DNA of 16,942 nucleotides from Nitrospirota bacterium (GTDB taxonomy: Bacteria; Nitrospirota; UBA9217), in the NCBI GenBank assembly GCA_013334545.1, contig JAAXXJ010000036.1:1-16942 (forward strand), written 5' to 3'. A program made the translations under genes and the position numbers. The notes under the pieces were generated by a model that saw only the letters and a program-made list of their open reading frames with translations, was not told the origin of the DNA and ran no database searches. Positions 6,883 to 14,073 of the stretch are shown here, piece by piece (within the stretch, counting starts at the first letter, position 1; each line of letters begins with the position of its first letter).

Positions 6883-6917
6883 CGGGGCGGTCACCATGAC
6901 CGTCCCGCATTTATTTT
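6883..6917 (+). terminator. Intrinsic terminator in the nrdJ leader
   Basis: An 11-base-pair stem (6883-6893 with 6897-6907, one G-U pair) closes a 3-base loop and is followed by a T-rich run (6909-6917). It lies after the nrdJ promoter and only 30 bases before the nrdJ start, so it may act as an attenuator. ATGACCG in the right arm (6896-6902) also occurs at 6804-6810; that upstream copy could pair with CGGTCA of the left arm as an antiterminator. Confidence 0.7.
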
Positions 6918-6946
6918 TTAGATTTTATTTAAGGGGGCTTTATTTT

Positions 6947-9304
6947 ATGAAAAGCGCAGTGTCCGCCGGAACGGCAACCGGTACAGGTCTTCAGCTGTCC
7001 GAGAACAGCCTGAAGGTGCTGGAAAAACGCTACCTCAAGCGGAACGAGGACGGGAGCGTCATCGAGACCGCCGTGGACATGTTCCAGCGCGTTGCCCGGA
7101 CCATCGCGAAGGCCGATGCCAACTACGGCAAGACGCCTGACGTGATCGATCGGACGGCACAGGAGTTCTACCGCATGATGACCTCGCTCGAATTCCTACC
7201 GAACAGTCCAACGCTCATGAACGCAGGCCGCGAGCTGGGCCAGCTGTCGGCGTGCTTTGTGCTGCCCGTGGGCGATTCCATGGACGAGATCTTCGAGTCC
7301 GTGAAGCACGCGGCCCTCATCCACAAGTCCGGAGGCGGAACCGGGTTCTCCTTTTCCCGCATCCGGCCGAAGAACGACGTGGTGAAGTCCACCAAGGGCG
7401 TCTCATCGGGCCCCATCTCCTTCATGACCGTGTTCGACGCGGCGACGGAGACGGTGAAGCAGGGCGGCACGCGCCGCGGCGCCAACATGGGCATCCTCTC
7501 GGTGGACCATCCCGACATCCTGGACTTCGTCACCTGCAAGCAGCAGAACGACCGCCTGAACAATTTCAATATCTCCGTGGCCTTTACCGACCCCTTCATG
7601 CAGGCCGTGGACAAGGACACGGAGTACGACCTGGTCTCGCCGCGGAACAAGACCGTGGTCCGCAAGCTCAAGGCACGGAAGGTCTTCGACACCATCGTGA
7701 ACATGGCGTGGAGGAACGGCGACCCGGGCATCGTGTTCCTCGACCGCATCAACCAGTACAACCCGACGCCCCATATCGGCAGGATGGAGTCCACGAATCC
7801 CTGCGGCGAGCAGCCGCTCCTCCCCTACGAGTCCTGCAACCTGGGCTCCGTCAACCTGGCCACGATGGTGACGGTGAAGGACGGCAAGCCTGCCGTGGAC
7901 TACGACAAGCTCCGCCACACGGTGCGCGAGGGCGTGCATTTCCTCGACAACGTCATCGACGTGAACAAGTATCCCATCGAGAAGATCGCCGAGAACACCC
8001 GGGCCAACCGCAAGATCGGCCTGGGCGTCATGGGCTTCTCCGACATGCTCCTCCAGCTCGGCATCCCCTACAACTCCGAGGAGGCGGTCCGGGTCGGCGG
8101 TTCCGTGATGCAGTTCCTCACCGAGGAAGGACGCAAGATGAGCGAGGAGCTTGCTGCAGAGCGCAGCACCTTCCCGAACTTCAAGGGGAGCATCTACGAC
8201 CGGCCCGGCCGGCGCCCGGTCCGGAACGCGACGGTCTCGACCATCGCCCCCACGGGGACCCTCTCCATCATCGCGGGCTGCTCCAGCGGCGTCGAGCCCC
8301 TCTTCGGCCTCACCTTCGTACGGCGGGTCCTGGACGGCGCTGAGCTGGTCGAGGTAAATCCAATCTTCGAGAAGGTCGCCCGGGAGCGCGGTTTCTTCTC
8401 CGACAGCCTCATGAAGGAGATCGCCGAGCACGGCGGGTGCACCGGTATCGCATCAGTGCCCGAGGACATCCAGCGCGTCTTCGTCACGGCCCACGACATC
8501 AGCCCCGAATGGCACGTCCGCATGCAGGCCGCGTTCCAGCAGTATACGGACAACGCCGTCTCCAAGACCGTGAACTTCCCGCACAGCGCCACAGCGAAGG
8601 ACGTTGAGAAGGTGTACATGCTGGCCTACCAGCTCGGGTGCAAGGGTGTGACCATCTACCGCGACGGCTCTCGTGACGAACAGGTGCTCTCCACCGGCGC
8701 CACGGAGAAGGCGCGCAAGGCCGCCCAGCTGGCGGCCGCTGTCCCGGGTGTCGCGGCCGAGGAGAAGAAGCCGCGGAAGCGGCCGACCATGACCCACGGC
8801 GTCACCCAGAAGATCCCCACGGGATGCGGCAACCTCTATATCACCATCAACGAGGACGAGGAGGGCATCTGCGAGGTCTTCTCGACCATGGGCAAGTCCG
8901 GCGGCTGCGCCTCCAGCCAGTCCGAGGCCGTCTCCCGCATGGTGTCGCTGGCGCTCCGGTCCGGCGTGTCCATCGACTCCATCATTCGTCAGGTGAAGGG
9001 CATCCGCTGCCCGTCGCCAGGATGGGGCGAGATGGGCAGGCAGATCCTGTCCTGCCCCGACGCCATCGGCCTGGCCTTGGAGCGGTACAACAAGGACAAT
9101 ATGGGGCCCCGGAAGCAGAAGGATCTGACTGCGGCAACCGCGGAGGAGGTGCCGACGGTGCCCTACGTCTCCTCCGACTGCACGGCAGGAGAGAACACGA
9201 ATCACCTGGGCCTTTGTCCCGAATGCCCGGACTGCGGCGGGCTTCTCGAGTTCGGCGAGGGCTGCGCGGTCTGCCGGGGGTGCGGATTCTCGAAGTGCGG
9301 GTAG
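6947..9304 (+). CDS. nrdJ: Adenosylcobalamin-dependent ribonucleotide reductase (class II)
   Basis: NrdJ reduces ribonucleotides to deoxyribonucleotides using a thiyl radical generated from adenosylcobalamin, without needing oxygen. The 785-aa product has PNSPTLMNAG near residue 90, redox Cys C103 (SACFVLP), the active-site loop NPCGEQPLLPYESCNLG (C286, E288, C297) and the STIAPTGTLSIIAGCSSGVEP block. A TSCPD-type domain follows (TGCGNLYITINED to GIRCPSPGWG, about residues 620-700). The C-terminal CPECPDCGG and CRGCGFSKCG Cys pairs form a zinc-ribbon/redox tail. No N-terminal ATP cone is evident. The ATG at 6947 has AAGGGGG 9 bases upstream. A longer start at 6896 would lie inside the terminator hairpin. 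Paired NrdR-box-like sites precede the gene and a strong terminator follows, so it appears to be a single-gene unit. Confidence 0.96.
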   Translation: MKSAVSAGTATGTGLQLSENSLKVLEKRYLKRNEDGSVIETAVDMFQRVARTIAKADANYGKTPDVIDRTAQEFYRMMTSLEFLPNSPTLMNAGRELGQLSACFVLPVGDSMDEIFESVKHAALIHKSGGGTGFSFSRIRPKNDVVKSTKGVSSGPISFMTVFDAATETVKQGGTRRGANMGILSVDHPDILDFVTCKQQNDRLNNFNISVAFTDPFMQAVDKDTEYDLVSPRNKTVVRKLKARKVFDTIVNMAWRNGDPGIVFLDRINQYNPTPHIGRMESTNPCGEQPLLPYESCNLGSVNLATMVTVKDGKPAVDYDKLRHTVREGVHFLDNVIDVNKYPIEKIAENTRANRKIGLGVMGFSDMLLQLGIPYNSEEAVRVGGSVMQFLTEEGRKMSEELAAERSTFPNFKGSIYDRPGRRPVRNATVSTIAPTGTLSIIAGCSSGVEPLFGLTFVRRVLDGAELVEVNPIFEKVARERGFFSDSLMKEIAEHGGCTGIASVPEDIQRVFVTAHDISPEWHVRMQAAFQQYTDNAVSKTVNFPHSATAKDVEKVYMLAYQLGCKGVTIYRDGSRDEQVLSTGATEKARKAAQLAAAVPGVAAEEKKPRKRPTMTHGVTQKIPTGCGNLYITINEDEEGICEVFSTMGKSGGCASSQSEAVSRMVSLALRSGVSIDSIIRQVKGIRCPSPGWGEMGRQILSCPDAIGLALERYNKDNMGPRKQKDLTAATAEEVPTVPYVSSDCTAGENTNHLGLCPECPDCGGLLEFGEGCAVCRGCGFSKCG

Positions 9305-9426
9305 AATCCCGGTTCGGAGCTGAAGCCAACGGAACGTCAGCACCAGGAAGTCGTATGACCGGAGGTCCCGTGACCATGCAGAGTTCCATCGGCTTCGTGA
9401 TAACGAGCGTATACCATGATCTGAAC

Positions 9427-9457
9427 GGCCGGGAGTTGTTGCTCCCGGCCTTTTTTT
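9427..9457 (+). terminator. Intrinsic terminator after nrdJ
   Basis: A perfect 9-base-pair stem GGCCGGGAG/CTCCCGGCC with loop TTGTTG, followed by seven T. It lies about 120 bases past the nrdJ stop; nothing convincing lies between. Confidence 0.92.
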
Positions 9458-9518
9458 GCGCAGGAGGACGGGACCTGTGTCCCGACACCACGCTATCTTG
9501 ACGGCATAAGGAGGTTCC

Positions 9519-9710
9519 ATGACGCTCGACGAGGTTATCCTGGAGCTGTACCGCCTGGCGGAGACCAAGGAGTGGGATGACAAGGCCTCGGGCGAGGCGC
9601 TGGCAGCAGCGATCGAGGGCATGGAGCAGATCTGGACGCTCCGGCAGGCCGATATGCGCAAGACCGCCCGGGCCCAGGGGCTAAAAAAGCAGCCAAGGAT
9701 ATGGTCGTAG
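9519..9710 (+). CDS. Small 63-aa protein, unknown function
   Basis: A short acidic-then-basic protein beginning MTLDEVILELYRLAETKEW and ending in KKQPRIWS. It is mostly predicted helix with no Cys, no signal peptide and no membrane segment. A near-perfect AAGGAGGT ribosome site sits 4 bases before the ATG, a slightly short spacing, which together with codon use like its neighbours supports a real gene. It lies alone between the nrdJ terminator and a new promoter at 9744. I do not recognise the family and infer no function. Confidence 0.65.
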   Translation: MTLDEVILELYRLAETKEWDDKASGEALAAAIEGMEQIWTLRQADMRKTARAQGLKKQPRIWS

Positions 9711-9743
9711 CGGGTATTTTTGCTGTGTTTTCTGGGAAAATAC

Positions 9744-9772
9744 TTGACATTTTCCGGTTCTGATTCTAAATT
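9744..9772 (+). promoter_or_regulatory. Sigma-70 promoter for desulforedoxin-histone-tail gene
   Basis: A perfect TTGACA (9744-9749), 17 bases, then TAAATT (9767-9772). Transcription from about 9779 leaves a leader of about 60 bases to the ATG at 9838. Confidence 0.6.
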
Positions 9773-9837
9773 ATGAATGAAGGTTCTTCTCCGCCAGGCG
9801 ACGTTCAGGGCGGCCACTTGATAAAGGAGGATAGGGG

Positions 9838-10164
9838 ATGAATACCGAACGGGTCGTGCAGTACGAGTGCAAGGTATGCGGCAGGCGGATCGATGTGACC
9901 AGGGCCGGCGATGTCTATGAAGAGCCGATCTACTGCTGCGGCGTTCAGTCCACCGAGGTAGGTGCCCCGGCAATGGTGCCGGCCGCCGCGCCCGCGAAGA
10001 AGAAACCGACGAAGAAAAAAGCAGCGAAGAAGAAGGCGGCCAAGAAGCCTGCTAAGAAAGCGGCGAAAAAGGCGAAGAAGAAACCGGCGAAGAAAAAGGC
10101 CGTGAAGAAGAAAGCTGCAAAGAAGACGGCGAAGAAGAAGGCTGTGAAGAGGAAGAAACGGTAG
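9838..10164 (+). CDS. Desulforedoxin-like domain fused to histone H1-like Lys/Ala tail
   Basis: A 108-aa protein with two clear parts. Residues 1-40 carry YECKVCG and YCCG, that is C11-x2-C14 and C33-C34. This is the spacing style of desulforedoxin and of the N-terminal domain of desulfoferrodoxin, which hold one iron in a rubredoxin-like Fe(Cys)4 site; zinc is possible. Residues from about 51 to the end are nearly all Lys, Ala and Pro (KKKPTKKKAAKKKAAKK type), like bacterial histone H1-like proteins that bind DNA without sequence preference. An AAAGGAGG site lies 7 bases upstream. The gene has its own promoter and terminator. DNA binding and a redox or metal-sensing head are inferences from the two parts. 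Confidence 0.82.
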   Translation: MNTERVVQYECKVCGRRIDVTRAGDVYEEPIYCCGVQSTEVGAPAMVPAAAPAKKKPTKKKAAKKKAAKKPAKKAAKKAKKKPAKKKAVKKKAAKKTAKKKAVKRKKR

Positions 10165-10184
10165 CATACCGGATCACCAAGCAG

Positions 10185-10216
10185 GCCCCCTGACCGAGAG
10201 GTCCGGGGGCTTTTTT
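10185..10216 (+). terminator. Intrinsic terminator after histone-tail gene
   Basis: GCCCCCTGACC (10185-10195) pairs with GGTCCGGGGGC (10200-10210) with one mismatch and a GAGA loop, followed by six T. It ends the single-gene unit. Confidence 0.9.
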
Positions 10217-10442
10217 CGTCCGGATCATGATCTTTACAAAGGACATTTGGCACGGATCAATTCGGTTAAGAGTCGGATAACAGCGGATCTCTTCTTGACA
10301 GGCATATCAACAGCAGGTCAGCGATCTGCTTCAATTTGTATTTATCCGCCTTTTCCTGATGTTGATCCGCTTCTGACCTGTCTACTTTCTTCGTTACTGT
10401 CCTAGGGAATTCATTTCAGAAGGAGCGGTCATTCAGCGAGCT

Positions 10443-11210
10443 ATGCAGAGCAGGGATGTCCGGGAACATCAGATCAGGCGGTTGACGGGGCAGGCGATCG
10501 GTGATTTCGGCCTGATCGGGGAGGGGGACCGCATCCTCGTGGCGCTGTCGGGCGGAAAGGACAGCTGGACCCTGCTGACCGTGCTGGAATCCCTCAGGCG
10601 GAGGGCGCCGGTGAGCTTTTCGCTGGTCGCGGTCACGGTGCATCCGGGATTCCCGGGCTTCTCGACGGAGGGGATCGAGTCCTATCTCCGAGATCAGGGG
10701 TTCGAACACCGGATCGTAGCAGCCCCCATCCACGACCTCATGGTGGACAAGCTCAGGCCTGATGATATTCCCTGCTCCCTGTGCTCCCGGATCAAACGCG
10801 GCGTGCTGTATACCCAGGCGATGGATCTGGGATGCACCAAGATCGCCCTCGGCCATCACCGCGACGATTTCATTGAGACACTGCTGCTGAACCAGTTCTA
10901 CAACGGCAGGATCAAGGCCATGGCCCCGCTGCTGCGCGCTGATGACGGCCGCAGCGTGGTCATCCGGCCCCTCGTCTACGTGCCTGAAGAGGATATTATC
11001 GCCTACGCCGGGGACGCAGGCTTTCCCGTTACCTGCTGTGCCTGCCCCGCCTGCGGAGATCCGGACCAGAAGCGGGTGAGGATCAAGAAGCTTCTTGCCG
11101 GTCTTGAGGAGGAGCATCCCGGGATCAAGGCGAGCCTGCTCGCGGCCCTGGGCGTTGTGGACCACCGGCACCTCCTGGTGCGCGAGCGGGAACGGTCGCG
11201 CATCGAATGA
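10443..11210 (+). CDS. ttcA: TtcA-family tRNA 2-thiocytidine synthetase-like protein
   Basis: A PP-loop ATPase of the TtcA/TtuA class, 255 aa. TtcA thiolates cytidine 32 of tRNA, activating the base with ATP and using a [4Fe-4S] cluster. Visible are the PP-loop SGGKDS (residues 36-41), the cluster pair CSLC (C111, C114) in the block PCSLCSRIKRG, LGHHRDDFIETLLLN, and the later Cys-rich segment CCACPACG (C198, C199, C201, C204), one of which would be the third cluster ligand. The related TtuA class was considered, but the block order fits TtcA better. The ATG at 10443 lies 17 bases after AAGGAG, which is long, so the start is not certain. The gene stands alone after a terminator. Confidence 0.87.
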   Translation: MQSRDVREHQIRRLTGQAIGDFGLIGEGDRILVALSGGKDSWTLLTVLESLRRRAPVSFSLVAVTVHPGFPGFSTEGIESYLRDQGFEHRIVAAPIHDLMVDKLRPDDIPCSLCSRIKRGVLYTQAMDLGCTKIALGHHRDDFIETLLLNQFYNGRIKAMAPLLRADDGRSVVIRPLVYVPEEDIIAYAGDAGFPVTCCACPACGDPDQKRVRIKKLLAGLEEEHPGIKASLLAALGVVDHRHLLVRERERSRIE

Positions 11211-11316
11211 CAGCGCACGGTCCCCGCGTTGAGGCCCGGCGGAACATGACCGCGAAAGGTTCCATGGTCGTCCGTATTGAAGTTTGCTGGTGAAGCTCTT
11301 TGCAGCAACCTACAGG

Positions 11317-11470
11317 GCATCTTCGATCCTCGGGGTAGGATGGCCATGCTCATCGATTCGCTGACCCCCTGCATTCGCGGCAAGCGCTCATGATCGCTGG
11401 GCGCAGGCTCGTAAACGATGGGGGTAAGGCCCCGCAGGAAGCTGCGGGGAAGTCGCTCGCTCCTGGATTT
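11317..11470 (+). repeat. Interspersed hairpin repeat, copy B
   Basis: It begins with CTTCGATCCTCGGGGTAG, contains the hairpin CCCCGCAG-GAAG-CTGCGGGG (11430-11449) and ends with TCGCTCGCTCCTGGATT. Compared with copy A it carries about 60 extra bases before the hairpin. The 11211-11685 gap otherwise holds no convincing gene. Confidence 0.65.
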
Positions 11471-11487
11471 AAGCTCCCTGAAGATTT

Positions 11488-11574
11488 GCATGGAGCTTCG
11501 ATCCTCAGAGTAGAACGATTATCCTAATCGCTCGCTAACCCCGCAGTAGCTGCGGGGAATTCGCTCGCACCTGG
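11488..11574 (+). repeat. Interspersed hairpin repeat, copy A
   Basis: Same order as copy B: CTTCGATCCTCAGAGTAG, ATCGCTCGCTAA, hairpin CCCCGCAG-TAG-CTGCGGGG (11539-11557), TTCGCTCGCACCTGGATT. It is tandem with copy B and inverted relative to copy C at 6404. Confidence 0.65.
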
Positions 11575-11608
11575 ATTCACCGCTGGAGCTCGTAACCTCT
11601 CAAGGTGT

Positions 11609-11638
11609 TTGACAATGTCCTGATGAGTGGAATATAAT
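11609..11638 (+). promoter_or_regulatory. Strong sigma-70 promoter for MshEN gene
   Basis: Perfect TTGACA (11609-11614) and perfect TATAAT (11633-11638) with an 18-base spacer; the start would be about 11645. A second set, TTGACA (11649-11654), 17 bases, TATATG (11672-11677), could start almost at the ATG. Confidence 0.8.
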
Positions 11639-11685
11639 CAAGCCATTCTTGACAGGCAGGAGAGCTGTTTTTATATGGGGACCTT

Positions 11686-12384
11686 ATGGCAGAACGAAAG
11701 AAACTGGGAAACCTCCTCATGGAGGCCGGCCTGATCGACGAATTCCAGCTCGAGACGGCATTGTCGCACCAGCGGAACTGGGGAGGAAAGCTCGGCGCCA
11801 TCATCGTTGAGCTGGAGTTCGCCCGGGAAGAGGATATCGCACGGGTCATCTCCGAGACCATGGGCGTCCCCTATGTGAACCTTTTCGAGCCGGAGATACC
11901 CCCCGATGTCATCAAGCTGCTCAAGGCGGATATGGCCAAGAAGTTCGACGTCATCCCGGTCAGGAAAGAGTCTACGAATACACTGGTCCTTGCCATGTCG
12001 GACCCGATGGACATCGGGACCATGGACAATGTTCGGTTCATCACCGGCCTGACCATCAAGCCGGCCCTGTCCATGGCAGCGGAGATCAAGGACGCCATCC
12101 GGAAATACTATGATGGCGAGACGGTCACACGGACGCACCCGAACTCATTCCGTGAAACGGCGATGAAATCGACCCATCTGGAGATCGTGCGGGAGATTCC
12201 GGACATCGCCACGACGGAATGGAACCAGCAGGCCCAGCAGCAGCAGGACTCAAACTCACTCCGGCAGGACATGGCCAACCAGAAGACCATTCTCGATGCC
12301 CTCATTTCCCTCCTTATAGAGAAGGACTTCTTTACCCGCGACGAGATCGCGAAGTTCATCGAGCAGAAGAAGATGGGGCTGTAG
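11686..12384 (+). CDS. Standalone MshEN (GspE/PilB N-terminal) domain protein
   Basis: A 232-aa cytoplasmic protein. Residues 5-150 form the type II secretion/type IV pilus ATPase N-terminal domain: KLGNLLMEAGLIDEFQLETAL, then KLGAIIVELEFAREEDIARVIS, GVPYVNL, FDVIPVRKE, TLVLAMSDPMDIGTMDNVRFITG and IKDAIRKYY. The two adjacent L-G-x2 motif stretches (residues 7-30 and 36-59) correspond to the tandem c-di-GMP-binding motifs of MshEN domains. No ATPase core follows, so this is not a pilus motor. A Gln-rich linker (near residue 185) leads to a helical C-terminus (ILDALISLLIEKDFFTRDEI). The ATG at 11686 has GGGGA about 5 bases upstream. A c-di-GMP receptor or adaptor is the likely role, inferred from the domain alone. 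The DUF1573 gene follows 79 bases later and may share the transcript. Confidence 0.85.
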   Translation: MAERKKLGNLLMEAGLIDEFQLETALSHQRNWGGKLGAIIVELEFAREEDIARVISETMGVPYVNLFEPEIPPDVIKLLKADMAKKFDVIPVRKESTNTLVLAMSDPMDIGTMDNVRFITGLTIKPALSMAAEIKDAIRKYYDGETVTRTHPNSFRETAMKSTHLEIVREIPDIATTEWNQQAQQQQDSNSLRQDMANQKTILDALISLLIEKDFFTRDEIAKFIEQKKMGL

Positions 12385-12463
12385 GAAGTTCGGAGCGGGA
12401 ACCTCAAGGGGGGCCATCGGCGTCAGCATCGAGCCGTCCGGGGACAACAGAGAGAGGAAGCGT

Positions 12464-12880
12464 ATGCACGTGAACAAGGTCGGTATTCCGGCGCTCGTTC
12501 TGGCAGCGGCAGTGCTCGCCGGGAGTGTCTCCGCTGGTGAACGCCAGGGACCGAGGATCTCGGTGAAGGACGCCAGGTTCGATTTCGGCATGGTGAGCCA
12601 GGGAACTCAAGCCGAACATATGTTCGAGATCAAGAACACCGGCGATGAGCTCCTGGAGATCACGCAGATACAACCTACCTGAGGGTGCACGGCGGGGCTG
12701 GTCAGTTCGGACCGGCTGGAACCAGGGGCAACGGCACAGTTGAAGGTCTCCGTGGACACGGCAGGCAGGTCGGGGCGCATGACGAAACAGGTGACGGTCC
12801 GTTCCAACGACCGGGTGACGCCGACGATTCCGGTGACCGTGATGCTCACGGTGACGGCAGATACGTCGGGTCAGAAGTAG
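12464..12880 (+). CDS. Exported DUF1573 protein with in-frame UGA (candidate selenoprotein)
   Basis: Read through a single TGA at 12680-12682, the frame gives 138 residues. Residues 1-24 are a Sec signal peptide ending VSA, then a DUF1573 Ig-like domain: FDFGMVSQGT, FEIKNTGDELLEITQIQPT, the UGA at residue 73, GCTAGL, LEPGATAQLKVSVDTAGRSG and VTVRSND. Family members read S/T-C-G-C-T here, so the UGA replaces exactly the first Cys of the CGC motif and leaves U73-G74-C75. The frame after it is intact and family-like to TAG at 12878-12880. A hairpin fitting a bacterial SECIS follows. Alternatives are a recent TGC-to-TGA nonsense change or a sequencing error; termination would leave a useless 72-residue half domain. 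The function of DUF1573 proteins is not settled. AGAGGAAG precedes the ATG. It may be co-transcribed with the MshEN gene. Confidence 0.75.
12696..12717 (+). promoter_or_regulatory. Candidate bacterial SECIS hairpin
   Basis: GGCTGGTC (12696-12703) pairs with GACCGGCT (12710-12717), 8 pairs including two G-U, closing the 6-base loop AGTTCG. The loop starts 21 bases after the UGA and has G in its second position, both within the remembered bacterial SECIS ranges (16-37 bases; a G in the first two loop positions). The loop resembles the E. coli fdhF loop AGGUCU at four of six positions. GC-rich coding DNA folds easily, so chance is not excluded. Confidence 0.5.
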
Positions 12881-12929
12881 AAGGCACGAATGCCGGGGGA
12901 CGTCCCGGCGGACAACAGGCGGGGAAAGG

Positions 12930-12959
12930 AGGCCGGCAGCGAAAGCTCTGCCGGCCTTT
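12930..12959. terminator. Terminator hairpin between converging genes
   Basis: A perfect 10-pair stem, AGGCCGGCAG with CTGCCGGCCT, with an 8-base loop. Short T-runs on both strands (TTT after it; AAA before it) suit a modest bidirectional terminator for the DUF1573 gene and the converging serine-hydrolase gene. Confidence 0.75.
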
Positions 12960-13011
12960 GATGTTTGACGGCCATGTTCACTCCCAGCCCGAGGATCGGC
13001 CGGGGAGCGGA

Positions 13012-14061
13012 TCAGGGCTTGATCGAACCGGACTGCTGGTCCACTTCAGCGTACACGATACCGGTGATGCCACGGATGACCCGGGCGAGGCTCCGGAAGT
13101 CGCTTCCCCGCGCGGTGATGCCGAGAAGGAACGGCCTCTCGGGGTGATAGATGATGCCGAATTCGTGGAGCTGCAGCGCCTCTGAGGGCGCGCCGTCATC
13201 ATCCTGTGCCGGGATGATCCGCTCTCCCGCCTTGCTCGCGATGCTGACCTCGGGCGGGATGCCCGCGGCCATGCCGTCCCGGAACACTGACCGGGCGAGA
13301 TACCGGAGCGCTTTTTCGGACATTTCCTCGTTCAGATACGATGCGTTGAAGAGGACGCGGAAATAGGAGGCGTAGGCACTGAGCGTCAGTGAATCCTCTT
13401 TCTTTTCGGGATCATAGTTCATATAGAGGTCCCGGGAGGTGCGGAGCAGGTAGGCAGGCGGCAGGTTCGCCAGAAGCAGGGCGTAGGCGCTGTTGTCGCC
13501 GTAGGCGGTCATCCGGAAGAGAAGCTCATTCACCGTATATTCTTTTCCCGGCTCAAGCGGCTTCGGCGATCTCAGGTAGCGCGGCTCAAAGGGCCCACCG
13601 ACGCCGCGGTAGAAGATCTTCTTTCTGAGGACGAGGGGATTGGTCTCGGACCACTTGAAATAGGCGATCAACAGCGGGACCTTGAGCTGGCTTTCGGGAG
13701 AGAACTTCTCGTCCTCCCTGATGCCGAACCAGTTGCCGTTGTCGAGGTCGCGGAAGTAGACCGAGACAGCCGTTGCCTCGTCGCTGTCGATCTCTTCCTG
13801 GATCAGCGCGTCAACCTTGTACCGGAACGGCTTCAGTTCGCGGATCTTGCGCAGATCGGGGTACGTCTTGGTAATGGTAGGTCGGATAAAGGCGAAATCC
13901 TCACCGGGATACGAATGCTGGCCGGTACGTTCGTTCTGTCCCGCATAGAACAGCCAAGTGCCCCTGCCCAAAAAGATCCCTAGGGCAAAGGCCCCGGCGA
14001 TCATGATCCAAAGGATCGATCGGCTGATCGTTATGTTCTTTACCTTCGGGGTCTTTTCCAT
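13012..14061 (-). CDS. Membrane-anchored class A beta-lactamase-like serine hydrolase
   Basis: A 349-aa protein with an N-terminal membrane anchor (residues about 13-38, SILWIMIAGAFALGIFLG) that places the rest in the periplasm. The catalytic pattern of the penicillin-binding/beta-lactamase fold is present: S124-x2-K127 in SPESQLKVPLLIAYFK, then YGDN (residues 187-190) where class A enzymes have SDN, and SKAGER near residue 270-280 in the KTG position. The KTG and SDN variants make a classical beta-lactamase unlikely; a peptidase acting on cell-wall peptides, or another serine hydrolase of the Beta-lactamase2 family, is more likely. The ATG at 14061 has only a weak ribosome site. The gene is divergent from the aminotransferase gene and has a promoter overlapped by a 7-base inverted repeat. 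Confidence 0.83.
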   Translation of the reverse strand: MEKTPKVKNITISRSILWIMIAGAFALGIFLGRGTWLFYAGQNERTGQHSYPGEDFAFIRPTITKTYPDLRKIRELKPFRYKVDALIQEEIDSDEATAVSVYFRDLDNGNWFGIREDEKFSPESQLKVPLLIAYFKWSETNPLVLRKKIFYRGVGGPFEPRYLRSPKPLEPGKEYTVNELLFRMTAYGDNSAYALLLANLPPAYLLRTSRDLYMNYDPEKKEDSLTLSAYASYFRVLFNASYLNEEMSEKALRYLARSVFRDGMAAGIPPEVSIASKAGERIIPAQDDDGAPSEALQLHEFGIIYHPERPFLLGITARGSDFRSLARVIRGITGIVYAEVDQQSGSIKP

Positions 14062-14073
14062 TGCCGCTGCCTG

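Noticed and set aside
6896..6946. Longer nrdJ start at 6896
   Set aside because: That ATG lies in the loop and right arm of the terminator hairpin and has no ribosome site; 6947 has AAGGGGG at good spacing.
6719..6946. Cobalamin riboswitch before nrdJ
   Set aside because: The conserved B12-box and receptor-loop sequences were not found; only the terminator hairpin is clear.
9376..9501. Short plus-strand frame with a GGAGGT site after nrdJ
   Set aside because: It runs straight through the strong nrdJ terminator and its sequence resembles nothing.
10211..10442. Regulatory element or gene before ttcA
   Set aside because: There are scattered GGATC/GATCC inverted pieces (10282-10289 with 10364-10371) and an isolated TTGACA at 10295, but no good -10 and no nested stem, so nothing was annotated.
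11003..11491. Minus-strand open frame of 162 codons
   Set aside because: It is made of the end of ttcA read backwards plus hairpin repeat copy B.
12464..12682. A complete 72-residue protein ending at the TGA
   Set aside because: It would stop in the middle of the DUF1573 domain, at the conserved Cys position, while the rest of the domain follows in frame.
13012..14061. True antibiotic-resistance beta-lactamase
   Set aside because: The SDN and KTG motifs are altered (YGDN, SKAGER) and the protein is a membrane-anchored single-copy chromosomal gene; only the fold is supported.
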